From: Lachnospiraceae bacterium
Lineage (GTDB): Bacteria; Bacillota; Clostridia; Lachnospirales; Lachnospiraceae
Length of the DNA stretch: 59,589 nt
Assembly: GCA_017551165.1 (NCBI GenBank)
Contig: JAFZMO010000021.1
Span: forward strand, 1 to 59,589
Direction: 5' to 3'
The translations under genes and the position numbers were made by a program. The first letter of the stretch is position 1. Each line of letters starts with the position of its first letter. Positions 15,840 to 24,882 of the stretch are shown piece after piece. The notes under the pieces were generated by a model. The model did no database searches and had not been told where the DNA came from. It worked only from the letters and a program-made list of their open reading frames with translations.

Positions 15840-17360
15840 ATGACGCCGAAAGAATGTGAACAAATCTACAAGGAAGCCTATCGCGCGGTGTACTGGACGG
15901 CAATGGCGCTTATGAAAAATGAGGCCGATGCCGAGGATGTCGTGCAGGAGACGTTCGTGACGCTGATCGAACGCTACGACACGCTTCAGGACAAATCCAA
16001 GGTGGTTCCGTGGTTGAAGAAAATCTGCGCCAACAAGTGTCTGAATCTTCTGACGAGGACGAAGACGCAGGCGATGGAGCAGGAATTTTTCGACAACATC
16101 GAGGCTGTTCCGGAGGATTTTCTGCCCGAATCGATCCTGGAGTCGCAGGAGAAGCGGAAGATCATCATGGATATCATCGAGCGGGCACTACCGGAGGATG
16201 TCCGAAGGACGATCATCCTGTTCTACTTCGACGAGATGAGCACGAAAGAGATCGCGGAGGCGATGGGAGTCCCGCAGGGAACCGTTCTGTGGCGTTTGAG
16301 TTCTGCCAGAGGGAAAATCAAGAAGGAGGTTGAAAAGTATGAGAAAGATAATGACATCAAGCTGTATGCCGTGGCTGTACCGTTCTTAACGTTGTTGTTC
16401 ATCAGAGAATCGGAGCAGGTGCCCTTGCGGCCCATGCCCGCTTCGCTTACCGTCCTGTCCGCATCTGCAGAGGCTTCCATAGGGGAAGCCGCGACCGCAA
16501 TTGCTACTGAGGCAATTGAGAAAGGGACAGGGATTATGATCAAGAAGCTTATTATTTTCATTATTACGACACTTTTTTTAGGCGCGGCTGCGGCCGGGAT
16601 TTATTTTGCGACGCGAGACAAAGACGAGGAGAGTCCGAAGAACAGGAAGACGGATCAAGAGATCGAGACCACGGTTACCGGCGCGGCAGACGAGCCGGGA
16701 GACGAGCCGGAATTCGGGTCGGAGGAATACTGGCTCAGCCAAATGTACCTCGTCGATGCCAATGATGAGGCGGCGCTTCGGAAAATAGCGGATACGCTTA
16801 TGAACTGCGAGCCTAAGCTCGGCGAGGATAAGCAGGACCTCTACGCCAAGGTTGTGGCGTCGATCGGGAAGGATCCGATGGGCACGTCCATGTGGAGCAA
16901 CCAGCACACGTTTGACTTCGAGTTCAGTTTTGAGAACGGGTACGAAGGTCATAACCGTCTGGTCAGTTTCGGCTACTGGAGATATGAAACTGAGCCTTGT
17001 GAGGACGTTATCGCCGATCCCGGAAAAGTCATCGCCTATGACTACTTCTCATCGGCTGATAAGAGAAAAGGAATCGGCGACTTCACCCTCCATTTCTACG
17101 ATGAGGCGAGTGCGAATAAGGCATACGATTTCTACTGCCGTTACATTACCGAATACTATGCCGAATACAATCCGATCGTTAAGGATAATTCACTCGGGTA
17201 TTTCCTCGAGACCGGCGACGGCCGTACCGATTACGCGTATGTGCGGCTCCTGCATAAAGACGGCGAAGATCTGTGGAGAGTCGGCGTCGTGAACTATTTC
17301 GCTGACCCGGATCTGACGGCAGCCTGGGAAGAACTCTACGGGAAAAAGGAAGAGCAGTAA
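15840..17360 (+). CDS. ECF-type sigma factor fused to a membrane-anchored extracytoplasmic domain
   Basis: A 506-residue protein. Residues ~1-165 are an ECF sigma-70 factor: region 2 with NEADAEDVVQETFV and region 4 with EMSTKEIAEAMGVPQGTVLW. After a linker comes a membrane segment at about 239-259 (LIIFIITTLFLGAAAAG), then an acidic, Thr-rich spacer and a ~200-residue ectodomain of unknown fold. The ATG at 15840 follows AAGGAGG. In most ECF systems the anti-sigma factor is a separate membrane protein; here sensing and sigma function appear to be on one chain, so release by proteolysis is a reasonable hypothesis. A strong terminator follows. Confidence 0.88.
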   Translation: MTPKECEQIYKEAYRAVYWTAMALMKNEADAEDVVQETFVTLIERYDTLQDKSKVVPWLKKICANKCLNLLTRTKTQAMEQEFFDNIEAVPEDFLPESILESQEKRKIIMDIIERALPEDVRRTIILFYFDEMSTKEIAEAMGVPQGTVLWRLSSARGKIKKEVEKYEKDNDIKLYAVAVPFLTLLFIRESEQVPLRPMPASLTVLSASAEASIGEAATAIATEAIEKGTGIMIKKLIIFIITTLFLGAAAAGIYFATRDKDEESPKNRKTDQEIETTVTGAADEPGDEPEFGSEEYWLSQMYLVDANDEAALRKIADTLMNCEPKLGEDKQDLYAKVVASIGKDPMGTSMWSNQHTFDFEFSFENGYEGHNRLVSFGYWRYETEPCEDVIADPGKVIAYDYFSSADKRKGIGDFTLHFYDEASANKAYDFYCRYITEYYAEYNPIVKDNSLGYFLETGDGRTDYAYVRLLHKDGEDLWRVGVVNYFADPDLTAAWEELYGKKEEQ

Positions 17361-17419
17361 CCGCTGCAATGATCCGAAGCGGGACAACCATTGTTTCGTC
17401 AAATACGCATAATAAGCCA

Positions 17420-17469
17420 ATATCACGCTGTTAGAGAAAATATCTCTCGCAGCGTGATATTCATTTTCC
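17420..17469 (+). terminator. Long-stem terminator after the sigma factor gene
   Basis: ATATCACGCTG (17420-17430) pairs with CAGCGTGATAT (17450-17460), with an inner AGAGA/TCTCT extension. It is followed by TCATTTTCC, which is also a copy of the CATTTTCC word (17462-17469). Confidence 0.7.
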
Positions 17470-17531
17470 GAAAGATCCGTGGTAGAATACAGTCGAAGGG
17501 CGCGCTTCAAATGTATTCGGGAGGATTGATC

Positions 17532-18317
17532 ATGGAACTGAAGATCGGAGAAAACATCAAGAGATTGCGAAAAGCACACGACATTACGCAGGAGGATTTT
17601 GCGAACATTCTGGGCGTCAGCAGCCAGTCGGTTTCGCGCTGGGAGAAGGGCGTATGCTATCCGGACATGGAGCTGCTGCCGTCGCTTGCAGGGTACTTCA
17701 AGATCAGCGTCGACGAGCTGCTCGGGATCGGCGACCTCGAGAAGAGCCGCAAATACGACGAGATCAACGCGACCTGGAAGAAGAACAACGAGAAAGGCCT
17801 TCATTCGGAAAATGCGGCCCTCATGCGCAAGGCGCTCAAAAACTATCCCAACGACTCGCTGCTGCTCGTGCAGCTGTCGACATCGCTGGAGAAGATCGGC
17901 GGAACGGCCGAGGAGAAGCGGCTCCATTTGGCGGATTCCATCGCGATCCAGGAGCAGATACTGCGATACGGCGAGGACTCCGAGGTGAGGGGCGCGACCA
18001 TGTACAACATCTGCATCTCCTACATGAAAAACGGCGAGCCGGAGAAGGCGATCGAACAGGCCGAGAAGCTCCCGAACCTCTACAAGGCCCGGGAAAATGC
18101 TCTCATCTACTTCCTCGAGGGCGCGGAGCGCCGCCGCATCTCGGAGGACGCGCTCACGCCGCTTTCCTGGGCGCTCGCGAAGCACCTGACGGTGCTCGCC
18201 GAGGAAACCAACAATTCCACGTACCGCACTAAAGCGGATCGGATCCTTGACCTCCTCTGGGAAGGACGAGAGGAAAATGAGGTGGTGAGGAAGGCGAGGG
18301 AAGAATTGAAGGGGTGA
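17532..18317 (+). CDS. XRE-family regulator with TPR-like C-terminal region
   Basis: A 261-residue protein. Residues ~5-65 form a Cro/C1 helix-turn-helix (KAHDITQEDFANILGV and SQSVSRWEKG). The rest is a helical, tetratricopeptide-like region that in related proteins binds peptides or dimerises. The ATG at 17532 follows GGGAGGATTGATC; the frame continues upstream into the preceding terminator and is not used. It has its own terminator at 18371. Two of its codon pairs fall on exact GGAAAATG words. The target genes are not evident. Confidence 0.88.
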   Translation: MELKIGENIKRLRKAHDITQEDFANILGVSSQSVSRWEKGVCYPDMELLPSLAGYFKISVDELLGIGDLEKSRKYDEINATWKKNNEKGLHSENAALMRKALKNYPNDSLLLVQLSTSLEKIGGTAEEKRLHLADSIAIQEQILRYGEDSEVRGATMYNICISYMKNGEPEKAIEQAEKLPNLYKARENALIYFLEGAERRRISEDALTPLSWALAKHLTVLAEETNNSTYRTKADRILDLLWEGREENEVVRKAREELKG

Positions 18318-18748
18318 AAGATTCCAACAAGGAAATGAGGATACTTTAGCAAAGTATTGTGAAACAGTCTGGAGGCTCAAGACGATGAGCCTCCATTTAT
18401 TATGTTTGGCATTGGTTAATAGTGAAGAGTGAAGAGTGAAGAGCTCACATAAAGCGTAATACGATCGCAGAGTGTCCGTTTTTTAGGACTTGGTTTGTGA
18501 TATATAAACCGTAGGGAGGTAATAATTTGCATAAATTTGACATTGTGAAAAAGGGGGAGACTCCTTGTATGAGGCATAGTTAATGAAATTTGTCATCTTT
18601 TTGAATATATGAGCTCTGAAAATATGATGCTGCCTGCATTAATGCATATAAGGGGAACTATCACTTGTGGTGATTTTCAATTATTGCTATAATTCTATAA
18701 TAACATTCAGATGAAAAACTAAAGTGTTTTGCAGGAGGAAATTTCTTT
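18318..18748. other. Intergenic region entering an AT-rich island
   Basis: It begins with a terminator (GGAGGCTC 18371-18378 with GAGCCTCC 18387-18394, then ATTTATT). A short tandem repeat follows (GTGAAGA three times, 18422-18442). At the end is a promoter for the next gene (TTGTGG 18665-18670, 17 bp, TATAAT 18688-18693). Nothing coding was seen between. Confidence 0.6.
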
Positions 18749-18937
18749 ATGGCTACAATCGAGAGCATCAATGAACAGTATGTCTCATTACTGAAGGATA
18801 TTGATCAGGTCCATTTTTATGAGGGTTCAATTGCGTCGATTCAGCGTTCTTCGGCGAATGTAATTGATAAGGTTAAAGAAAGCATAAAGAATTTGACAGA
18901 ATTGATTAAGAATACGAATTCTGCATGTAAACTATGA
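18749..18937 (+). CDS. Small helical protein, possibly 5' part of a broken gene
   Basis: A 62-residue helical frame starting at ATG 18749 after GCAGGAGGAA, with its own promoter. It has no signal peptide. The length and amphipathic helices are reminiscent of small secretion-associated helical proteins, but no WXG motif is present. The stop at 18935-18937 lies inside a region where another frame reads as the tail of a conserved repeat domain, so this may be the N-terminal part of a frameshifted gene. Confidence 0.5.
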   Translation: MATIESINEQYVSLLKDIDQVHFYEGSIASIQRSSANVIDKVKESIKNLTELIKNTNSACKL

Positions 18938-19343
18938 ACAATACACTGATGGAGAGTGCTTTGTTCAGAAAAACGCACCAATTGCTATCGATTACTATCG
19001 AGTGAAGATTCATATAGGAACGCGCTTAGGCGATTATGATGAAAATAAAAAGATGAAGTATAAGAGTGTCGTGGAAGATCTGAGAAAAATGGGGTTCACG
19101 AATATTCATCTGTATCGTAACAATGCGTTAACTACTGGCGCAATGAAAAACGAGGGCTCAATTGCATCTTTTTATATTGATGGCACTGCGTATAGACTTG
19201 ATGGAAAATGGACGGAAAAGGTTTCTGGCGCACCCCCTTTTTATCGAGATGCATTAATAGAAATTGTTGTTTATACATATAGCCCCGATAATATAGTCTT
19301 TAGCGATAAGTGTTCGGATATTACTGACTACAAGAAGAAATAA
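18906..19343 (+). pseudogene. Remnant of a GFTNI-type (PASTA-like) repeat protein
   Basis: From 18906 to the stop at 19343 this frame is open but has no proper start before GTG 19002. Residues before the GTG read as the end of one repeat (CFVQKNAPIAIDYYRVKI). Those after it form a full repeat with YKSVVEDLRKMGFTNI, a TGAMKNEGSIASFYIDG turn and RDALIEIVVYTY. This pattern is seen in multi-repeat proteins of Firmicutes. The missing start and the overlap with the preceding frame suggest a truncated or frameshifted gene. A sequencing error cannot be excluded. Confidence 0.55.
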
Positions 19344-19382
19344 TTAGAAAAGCAATCAAATAAGTAGACCAAGGAGACAATC

Positions 19383-20420
19383 ATGGGAAACAGGAAACAA
19401 ATCGTGACGGCAGAAGACATTCAGAGGTTGTTGGATACATGTTATGCTAAGTGCCTTGACGGTATTCCTATGGTAAGTGAAAGCGTTGAGGAACTTGCGG
19501 AGGACTATCTGAAAAAGAACAAAACGAAGGACGAAGCATGTAAGAAGATGGTTCGTAACCAAGTTGCAAAGTGTACTACATCCGGGGCGCTCACGAGTTT
19601 GGGAGGTATTATTACTTTGCCTGTTGCGATTCCTGCAAATGTGGGTAGTGTTCTTTATATTCAAATGCGTATGGTTGCTTGTATTGCACACATGTCGGGT
19701 TACGATTTGAGAAGTGATCAGTCGCAAACCTTTGTATATGCCTGCTTAGCAGGTGTTGCGGTGAATCAAGTTGTAAAAAAAGCATCTATCAAGTTTGGAG
19801 AAAAGGCAGCAACCAACCTGATTAAGAAAATACCGGGAAAGACCCTAACTCGGATTAATCAAAAAGTTGGATTCCGATTCCTTACCAAGTTTGGAGAGAA
19901 AGGAATTATCAATTTCGGTAAACTGGTTCCTGGAGTTGGGGCGGCCATAGGCGGTGGACTCGATTTCGCCGAGACAAAGATAATCGCCAAACGAGCATAT
20001 AAGTGGTTCGTTGAAGGTGATTTTTCAATCGGAAAGAACGAAGAAGTAATTGAGGTCGATGAGGAAGATCTAGTTGAAGCTGAAAAGGAATGCCCTAAAA
20101 ATCAAATAACTACTGATGATGTGGTTGCGGCAATTGTTGAGGAAGTTCTTTCCAGTCAGGAACGAATTGTCAGTTCCGTCTATGAAATGGCTGTGAGAAT
20201 AGGTAAAGAAAAGTTCAATATCGATGATATTGAAAAAGAAGTTGCGTGCAGTGACGGTGAATCAGATGTTTTCGGGGCTATATACAATGGGTTAAGAAGG
20301 GAGTCTCGGAACAAAGAGAACGCCTTTTCGATGCGGGCTGTTCCCCACAGAGAAATGCAGTGGGGTATTCCATACAACATTGATTATATATTCAAAAAAC
20401 GAACAGTAAAGGGAAATTGA
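19383..20420 (+). CDS. EcsC-family protein
   Basis: A 345-residue protein with the EcsC domain pattern: a hydrophobic glycine-rich helix (SLGGIITLPVAIPANVGSVL, about 73-92), a conserved QMRMVACIAHMSGYD segment, and a second hydrophobic segment PGVGAAIGGGLDFAETK around 190. A charged C-terminal extension follows. EcsC proteins are membrane-associated and of uncertain biochemical role. The ATG follows CCAAGGAGACAA. The gene is clearly AT-richer than its surroundings and contains no copy of the genome's frequent octamer, which suggests recent acquisition. Confidence 0.85.
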   Translation: MGNRKQIVTAEDIQRLLDTCYAKCLDGIPMVSESVEELAEDYLKKNKTKDEACKKMVRNQVAKCTTSGALTSLGGIITLPVAIPANVGSVLYIQMRMVACIAHMSGYDLRSDQSQTFVYACLAGVAVNQVVKKASIKFGEKAATNLIKKIPGKTLTRINQKVGFRFLTKFGEKGIINFGKLVPGVGAAIGGGLDFAETKIIAKRAYKWFVEGDFSIGKNEEVIEVDEEDLVEAEKECPKNQITTDDVVAAIVEEVLSSQERIVSSVYEMAVRIGKEKFNIDDIEKEVACSDGESDVFGAIYNGLRRESRNKENAFSMRAVPHREMQWGIPYNIDYIFKKRTVKGN

Positions 20421-20524
20421 TTTTTATGGTATATTATCAAAAAATGCTTTTTCGGTAAAGTCGTTTGCATCTGCAGAAGCCAAACATTATAATAGAGCTA
20501 GAATTAGTTAAGGAGGACACCCCC

Positions 20525-20899
20525 ATGGCAGCATGCAAAGCATTTATGATGAAGACCATCGACGAAGCTCTGGAACACTGGGGCGAGGGTTGGGAACATG
20601 TGGAAGAGTACGGCGACACGTTGTACAACCATCCCCTGCACACGTGGGACGAGGGCTCGCGGAAGTTGCGGCGGTGCAACAGCTGCGGCGGGTATATCCT
20701 ATGCCAGTGGTCGGAGTTCCACTCATTTTCCGATGATTCGGACGGCTACTACACGGACTTCTTCCCGGTCGATGGACCGGTGGAGGCGGACGAGATGAAC
20801 TACAAGTACGATGGGTTCCAGATCGAGGCACAGTTCCCGAAGAGGTACCTGTGCATCACCAACGGAAGATACCATTGGGCGGGCCAATCGGACGACTGA
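20525..20899 (+). CDS. Unrecognised small protein with a CxxC knuckle
   Basis: A 124-residue soluble protein. Residues ~48-56 contain CNSCGGYILC, a likely single zinc-binding knuckle, and the rest is rich in aromatic and acidic residues. The ATG at 20525 follows AAGGAGGACACC; an in-frame upstream start at 20465 lacks a ribosome site. It precedes a Sel1-repeat gene by 22 bp, so the two likely form one unit. No family assigned. Confidence 0.72.
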   Translation: MAACKAFMMKTIDEALEHWGEGWEHVEEYGDTLYNHPLHTWDEGSRKLRRCNSCGGYILCQWSEFHSFSDDSDGYYTDFFPVDGPVEADEMNYKYDGFQIEAQFPKRYLCITNGRYHWAGQSDD

Positions 20900-20921
20900 G
20901 AGCCGGAAGGAGAAGAAAACG

Positions 20922-21347
20922 ATGGATGAGGATATGCAGACCAAATTGAATGCGGTCATTCAGTTGTGCGAGGAGGGCGACCCGGAGATGTGCGCCTTTC
21001 TCGGCAAGGAGTTCTATTTCGGGTGGAATATCGACCAGGATCTGGATCGCGCGTTTCGGTATCTGACGGTGGCGGCGAAGGACGGTGACGCGATGTCGCA
21101 GTTCCTCGTCGGGTTCATGCACTGGTCCGGCCGCGGCACGGAGCAGGATCAGGACAAGGCGCTTGAGTGGTTCCTGCTCGCCTCGGAGCAGGGCGTTCCC
21201 GAGGCGATGTACAATGTCGCGAAGATCCTTCTGGATAAGGACGAAGAGAAGAACCGGGAGGAAGCGATCAATTGGCTGAAGCGCTCGGCCAACGCGGGCT
21301 ATGACACGGCGTATGACATGCTCTCGGACCTGGATGACGATGAGTGA
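20922..21347 (+). CDS. Sel1-like repeat protein
   Basis: A 141-residue protein of about three Sel1-type repeats (36-residue helical pairs), for example around AFRYLTVAAKDGDAMSQFL and ALEWFLLASEQGVPEAMYNV. Sel1 repeats form superhelical protein-binding scaffolds. There is no signal peptide, so it should be cytoplasmic. The ATG at 20922 follows GGAAGGAG. It lies between a CxxC protein and a DraG-like hydrolase on the same strand. Partner unknown. Confidence 0.85.
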   Translation: MDEDMQTKLNAVIQLCEEGDPEMCAFLGKEFYFGWNIDQDLDRAFRYLTVAAKDGDAMSQFLVGFMHWSGRGTEQDQDKALEWFLLASEQGVPEAMYNVAKILLDKDEEKNREEAINWLKRSANAGYDTAYDMLSDLDDDE

Positions 21348-21396
21348 TCGGGTCATTAGATTGGGAAAATGTGCGTAGATCGGAGGACTGAGGAAA

Positions 21397-22194
21397 ATGT
21401 ACGGAGCAATACTTGGCGACATCATCGGTTCGCCGTATGAGTTTGATCAGGGCGATAAGTCGAAGGAGTTTGAGCTGTTTGATCCGCGGGTTCATTTTAC
21501 GGATGATTCGGCGATGACGCTGGCGATCGCGAAGGCGATCCTGAGCGCGGGGCCGGACGCGGGTGAGGCGGACATGAAGGCAGCGATGATCTCCTGCATG
21601 CAGGATTTTGGGAACCGGTATGCGATCCATGAGTACGGAGCGCGTTTCATCGGGTGGCTGCGCGAGAAGGATCCGAAGCCGTACGGCAGCTTCGGCAACG
21701 GCTCGGCGATGAGAGTGGCGGCGGTTGGCTGGTGCTATGACTCGCTGGAGCGCACCCGCGAGGTTGCGCGGTGGTCGGCGGAGGTTTCGCATAATCATCC
21801 CGAGGGGATCAAGGGCGCGGAGTCCGTGGCAGCGGCGATCTTCCTGCTGCGCAACGGCAGCTCCATGGAGGATGTGAAGGAGTTTATCTGCAGCGAATTC
21901 GGGTATGATCTGTCCCGGACGCTCGACGAGATCCGCCCGGGCTACTACCATGTGGAGAGCTGCCAGCAGACGGTGCCGGAGGCGATCACGGCATTTCTCG
22001 AGAGCACGGATTTTGAGGATGCCATCCGCAACGCGGTCTCGCTCGGCGGCGACTGCGACACCTTAACGTGCATCACCGGAAGCCTTGCGGAGGCGTATTA
22101 CGGTGTGCCTGCGGACATGGTCGCGGAGTGCGAGCGGCGTCTCCCGGAGGAGCTTCTCACAGTGCTGAAACGCTTTGAGGAAATCCGCCGATAA
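21397..22194 (+). CDS. ADP-ribosylglycohydrolase (DraG-like)
   Basis: A 265-residue enzyme predicted to remove ADP-ribose from proteins or small molecules using a binuclear Mg site. Hallmarks are GAILGDIIGSPYEF at the N-terminus, FTDDSAMT with the metal-binding Thr-Asp-Asp, GNGSAMR, HNHPEGIKGAES, and the C-terminal GGDCDT metal motif. The ATG at 21397 follows GGAGGACTGAGG, and the octamer GGAAAATG spans it. No ADP-ribosyltransferase is encoded nearby, so it may act generally rather than as a toxin antidote. Confidence 0.94.
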   Translation: MYGAILGDIIGSPYEFDQGDKSKEFELFDPRVHFTDDSAMTLAIAKAILSAGPDAGEADMKAAMISCMQDFGNRYAIHEYGARFIGWLREKDPKPYGSFGNGSAMRVAAVGWCYDSLERTREVARWSAEVSHNHPEGIKGAESVAAAIFLLRNGSSMEDVKEFICSEFGYDLSRTLDEIRPGYYHVESCQQTVPEAITAFLESTDFEDAIRNAVSLGGDCDTLTCITGSLAEAYYGVPADMVAECERRLPEELLTVLKRFEEIRR

Positions 22195-22198
22195 TTCC

Positions 22199-22227
22199 TT
22201 GTATTTTCCTTTCTCCTGTGCTATAAT
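22199..22227 (+). promoter_or_regulatory. Promoter of the transglutaminase lipoprotein
   Basis: TTGTAT (22199-22204), 17 bp, TATAAT (22222-22227), about 80 bp before the start. Confidence 0.65.
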
Positions 22228-22305
22228 TCCTGCGTTCCGAGGATTCGGGACAGTGGGGAATTGGAAGGAAGCCGGGGGGCTTCCGAGATGAAAGGAGTTT
22301 CGCGC

Positions 22306-24702
22306 GTGGGGCGCGAGAATTTTGTTATGCGAAAGAAGAATAGTAGTTTGTTGTTGAGAAAGGTCAGTGTGTTTGTGCTGGCCTTTTTGTTGTGCGCAGG
22401 CGTGCTTGCCGGGTGCGGCAAGGACAATAAGCCGGGCGCGGACAACAGCACGAAGGTGACCGCGGGTGCCACCGCGAGTGCGACGCCGACGGCCACCGCG
22501 ACGCCGACACCGTCGCCGCTTGTGGTGAGCACGACGTATGAGCTGGCTGCCCGCGATGATGTCTACCGCGTGCCGGTGCAGGATCTGGCCAACGGCTGGT
22601 GCCTGATGAACACGCTCTGTGCGGGCGACTATGTGCTGTTGTGGTTCAATCCGCCGGCGGTCGATGAGAATTGGGAAGGCAACACAAGCAACGTGATCGT
22701 GCTGTTGAACCCGACAGTGAGCACCGAGCAGCACAGGATTGAGCTGGACTATGCGCTCACATCCCCAATCCTGTTGCCCGATGGCACGGTCATCCTTGAG
22801 GAGCAGGGCACGGAGCGCATTCACGTGTATGACAACACGCTGAAGGAGACCGCGAATTTCCTGCTGAGCGGGACGGAGCTGTCATTTTTCGGAGCTACCG
22901 AGGACGGCCTTCTCTGGAACTACGATGAGAAGGGCGCAAAGCTGCAGTCGTTTGATCTGAAGGGGCAGTTGGTGGGCGAGTACCCTTACGACACGAAGTA
23001 TCGTTTCACGAGATATCTCGGCTCCGTGGACGGTCAGAAGTATTTCGCCGCTGCGGTGATCGATAGTTCGTATGAGTTTGTGTTCATGTCGCTTTCGAAG
23101 GGCGCAAGCGAGCTAAGCCTCCGGACCGAGAACGAGAACGACCTCGGCGACGAGTGGTGGACGGATCGCATCTGCCCGATGAGCGCGCCGGTCACGACGG
23201 TCGCGTCGAGCACCTGGTTCTTCCACTCTCCGGGCAACCTCCGCGAGGGCGTTGCTTTTCGGAAAATGGACTCCCAGGAGCAAGTGAATTTCTCGCAGGG
23301 CGAGTGGCTCGGCAGCATCAATTATCGCCGTGAGGCGGACGAGCATGTGTACCAGGACTATCGCCTGTACAACCTCGAGACGAAGATGTATTCCGAGAAG
23401 CTGACCGATTCGGAGATCCCCGGGTCCGTCTATCTGTCGGCCAAGGGTGTGGTCGGTGACGGCTATGTCCTGCTCTGCTCGGACAGGGAGCTTGATACAC
23501 CCGAGATCATGTTGTGGAACGCCGGAGCGAGCATGCTCCCGATCGACAATTTCTGCGATCTTGCGAAGGACGATCTCGCGAAGAGCCTGCAGAATCTGAT
23601 CAATGAGGCTGCGCAGTACGGTATCGAGTTCACGCCGGACCGCACGGTGGACGACGGAACGATCGGTTCGCTCGGCGATTTTATGTCGGAGATGGAGCTG
23701 GTCAACAGCTTCGTGCTGCTCGCGAAGAATGATCCGGAGCTCGTGAAGACGAAGTCCGGCAAGGCGCTTCATCCGGAAAATGTTCGCAACAACGACGGGG
23801 CGTCCTTCACCTTCAACCCGCACGTATTTTCCACCTTCTACCTCAAGGAACACGGGGAGAAGCGACGCGATGCATTTTACGCATATGTGGACGCGCTGCG
23901 CGCCGGCGAGGACAAATACTACTGCGGTAACGAGGGCAATGCGGCGTGGAGCAGCGGCCGTTTTGCGATGATGTTCTTCCCGTACGCGGGGCTGTACGCC
24001 GACGCCGAGTACACCGGGGACGGCTGGGCGAAGATCATCTACAAGGTCCCGAAGGAGGAGTTCCTGCAGAAGGAGAAGGAGTTCGAGGAGCTGGTCGAGC
24101 GGATCCTGAACGACGCGCTCGAGGATGATTACACGGACTTCGAGAAGGCGCTTGCGCTGTACGAGTTCCTGACGGAATACACGGTCTACGACTACGATAT
24201 GATGCAGCACAACGGGGAGGAAGAGTGGAACTGCAAACAGTCGTCCTACCGCGTCCTCACGGAGAAACAGGGCATTTGCGGCGAGATCGCGATGCTGTAC
24301 CAGTACCTGGGACTGCAGTGCGGCATCGACGTGGACGAGGTCGTCGGATCGCCGCTTGAATACGGCGCGGACTCGCACGCATGGAATTACATCAAGCTTG
24401 ACGGCAAGGGTTACCTGATCGACGCCACGTGGGGCCTCACGGAACAACGCGCGCCGCTGATGACGTACTTCCTCTTCACGGACGAGCTGCGCGAGACCCG
24501 CGATGGCTATGACATCGAGTCGTTTGACGTGGGCTTCTGCGGAATGTACGGCGCCCGCAAGAAGTTCAAGTTCGAGTGCAAGGACGAGACCTACGGCGAG
24601 ATGTGGAACGGCACCTACGTCGCCTTCGACGAGGAGGAGAACTGCATCTTCTATCGCTCCGTAAACGGCGTGATGAAGCGGTTCGACTACCCCGAGCAGT
24701 GA
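22306..24702 (+). CDS. Secreted lipoprotein with C-terminal transglutaminase-like domain
   Basis: A ~798-residue protein with a lipoprotein signal peptide ending in LAGC, then a Thr/Pro/Ala-rich low-complexity linker and a large middle region (~150-590). That middle region has propeller-like strand repeats, including VDGQKYFAAAVID and similar segments. The C-terminal part is a transglutaminase/cysteine-protease fold: Cys ~658 in KQGICGEIAML, His ~691 in SHAWNYIKLDG and Asp ~706 in DATWGL form the catalytic triad. The chosen start is GTG 22306 after AAAGGAG; ATG 22327 is an alternative. It should be anchored on the outer face of the membrane and may cross-link or cleave surface proteins. Confidence 0.88.
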   Translation: MGRENFVMRKKNSSLLLRKVSVFVLAFLLCAGVLAGCGKDNKPGADNSTKVTAGATASATPTATATPTPSPLVVSTTYELAARDDVYRVPVQDLANGWCLMNTLCAGDYVLLWFNPPAVDENWEGNTSNVIVLLNPTVSTEQHRIELDYALTSPILLPDGTVILEEQGTERIHVYDNTLKETANFLLSGTELSFFGATEDGLLWNYDEKGAKLQSFDLKGQLVGEYPYDTKYRFTRYLGSVDGQKYFAAAVIDSSYEFVFMSLSKGASELSLRTENENDLGDEWWTDRICPMSAPVTTVASSTWFFHSPGNLREGVAFRKMDSQEQVNFSQGEWLGSINYRREADEHVYQDYRLYNLETKMYSEKLTDSEIPGSVYLSAKGVVGDGYVLLCSDRELDTPEIMLWNAGASMLPIDNFCDLAKDDLAKSLQNLINEAAQYGIEFTPDRTVDDGTIGSLGDFMSEMELVNSFVLLAKNDPELVKTKSGKALHPENVRNNDGASFTFNPHVFSTFYLKEHGEKRRDAFYAYVDALRAGEDKYYCGNEGNAAWSSGRFAMMFFPYAGLYADAEYTGDGWAKIIYKVPKEEFLQKEKEFEELVERILNDALEDDYTDFEKALALYEFLTEYTVYDYDMMQHNGEEEWNCKQSSYRVLTEKQGICGEIAMLYQYLGLQCGIDVDEVVGSPLEYGADSHAWNYIKLDGKGYLIDATWGLTEQRAPLMTYFLFTDELRETRDGYDIESFDVGFCGMYGARKKFKFECKDETYGEMWNGTYVAFDEEENCIFYRSVNGVMKRFDYPEQ

Positions 24703-24744
24703 TCGTGTAGGCGCAATGAACAACTGAATTATATGAAAAATGAC

Positions 24745-24788
24745 AATCCCTGTGACTATCGGTACACCGGTGGCCGCAGGGATTCTTT
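24745..24788 (+). terminator. Terminator after the lipoprotein gene
   Basis: AATCCCTG pairs with CAGGGATT, with a GC-rich inner stem, followed by CTTTG. The T tail is short, so strength is uncertain. Confidence 0.55.
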
Positions 24789-24805
24789 GCGCGCAGAAGT
24801 ATTCC

Positions 24806-24834
24806 TTGAATTACCATTCCGTATGCGGTAAAAT
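24806..24834 (+). promoter_or_regulatory. Promoter of the TolQ/TolR-like operon
   Basis: TTGAAT (24806-24811), 17 bp, TAAAAT (24829-24834), about 48 bp before the first gene. With the terminator at 27556 it bounds a five-gene unit. Confidence 0.65.
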
Positions 24835-24882
24835 ATAGTATCAACGTGGTTCACTTTACCAATTCTCGGAGGTAAAACTACT

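Noticed and set aside
18422-18442. GTGAAGA x3 tandem repeat as a functional element
   Set aside because: Too short and isolated; likely slippage.
22450-22530. Repeat-like codons in the lipoprotein linker as a CRISPR-type or regulatory repeat
   Set aside because: They encode a Thr/Pro/Ala linker, as does the similar stretch in the CapA-like gene; no spacer structure. No CRISPR array was seen anywhere in the window.
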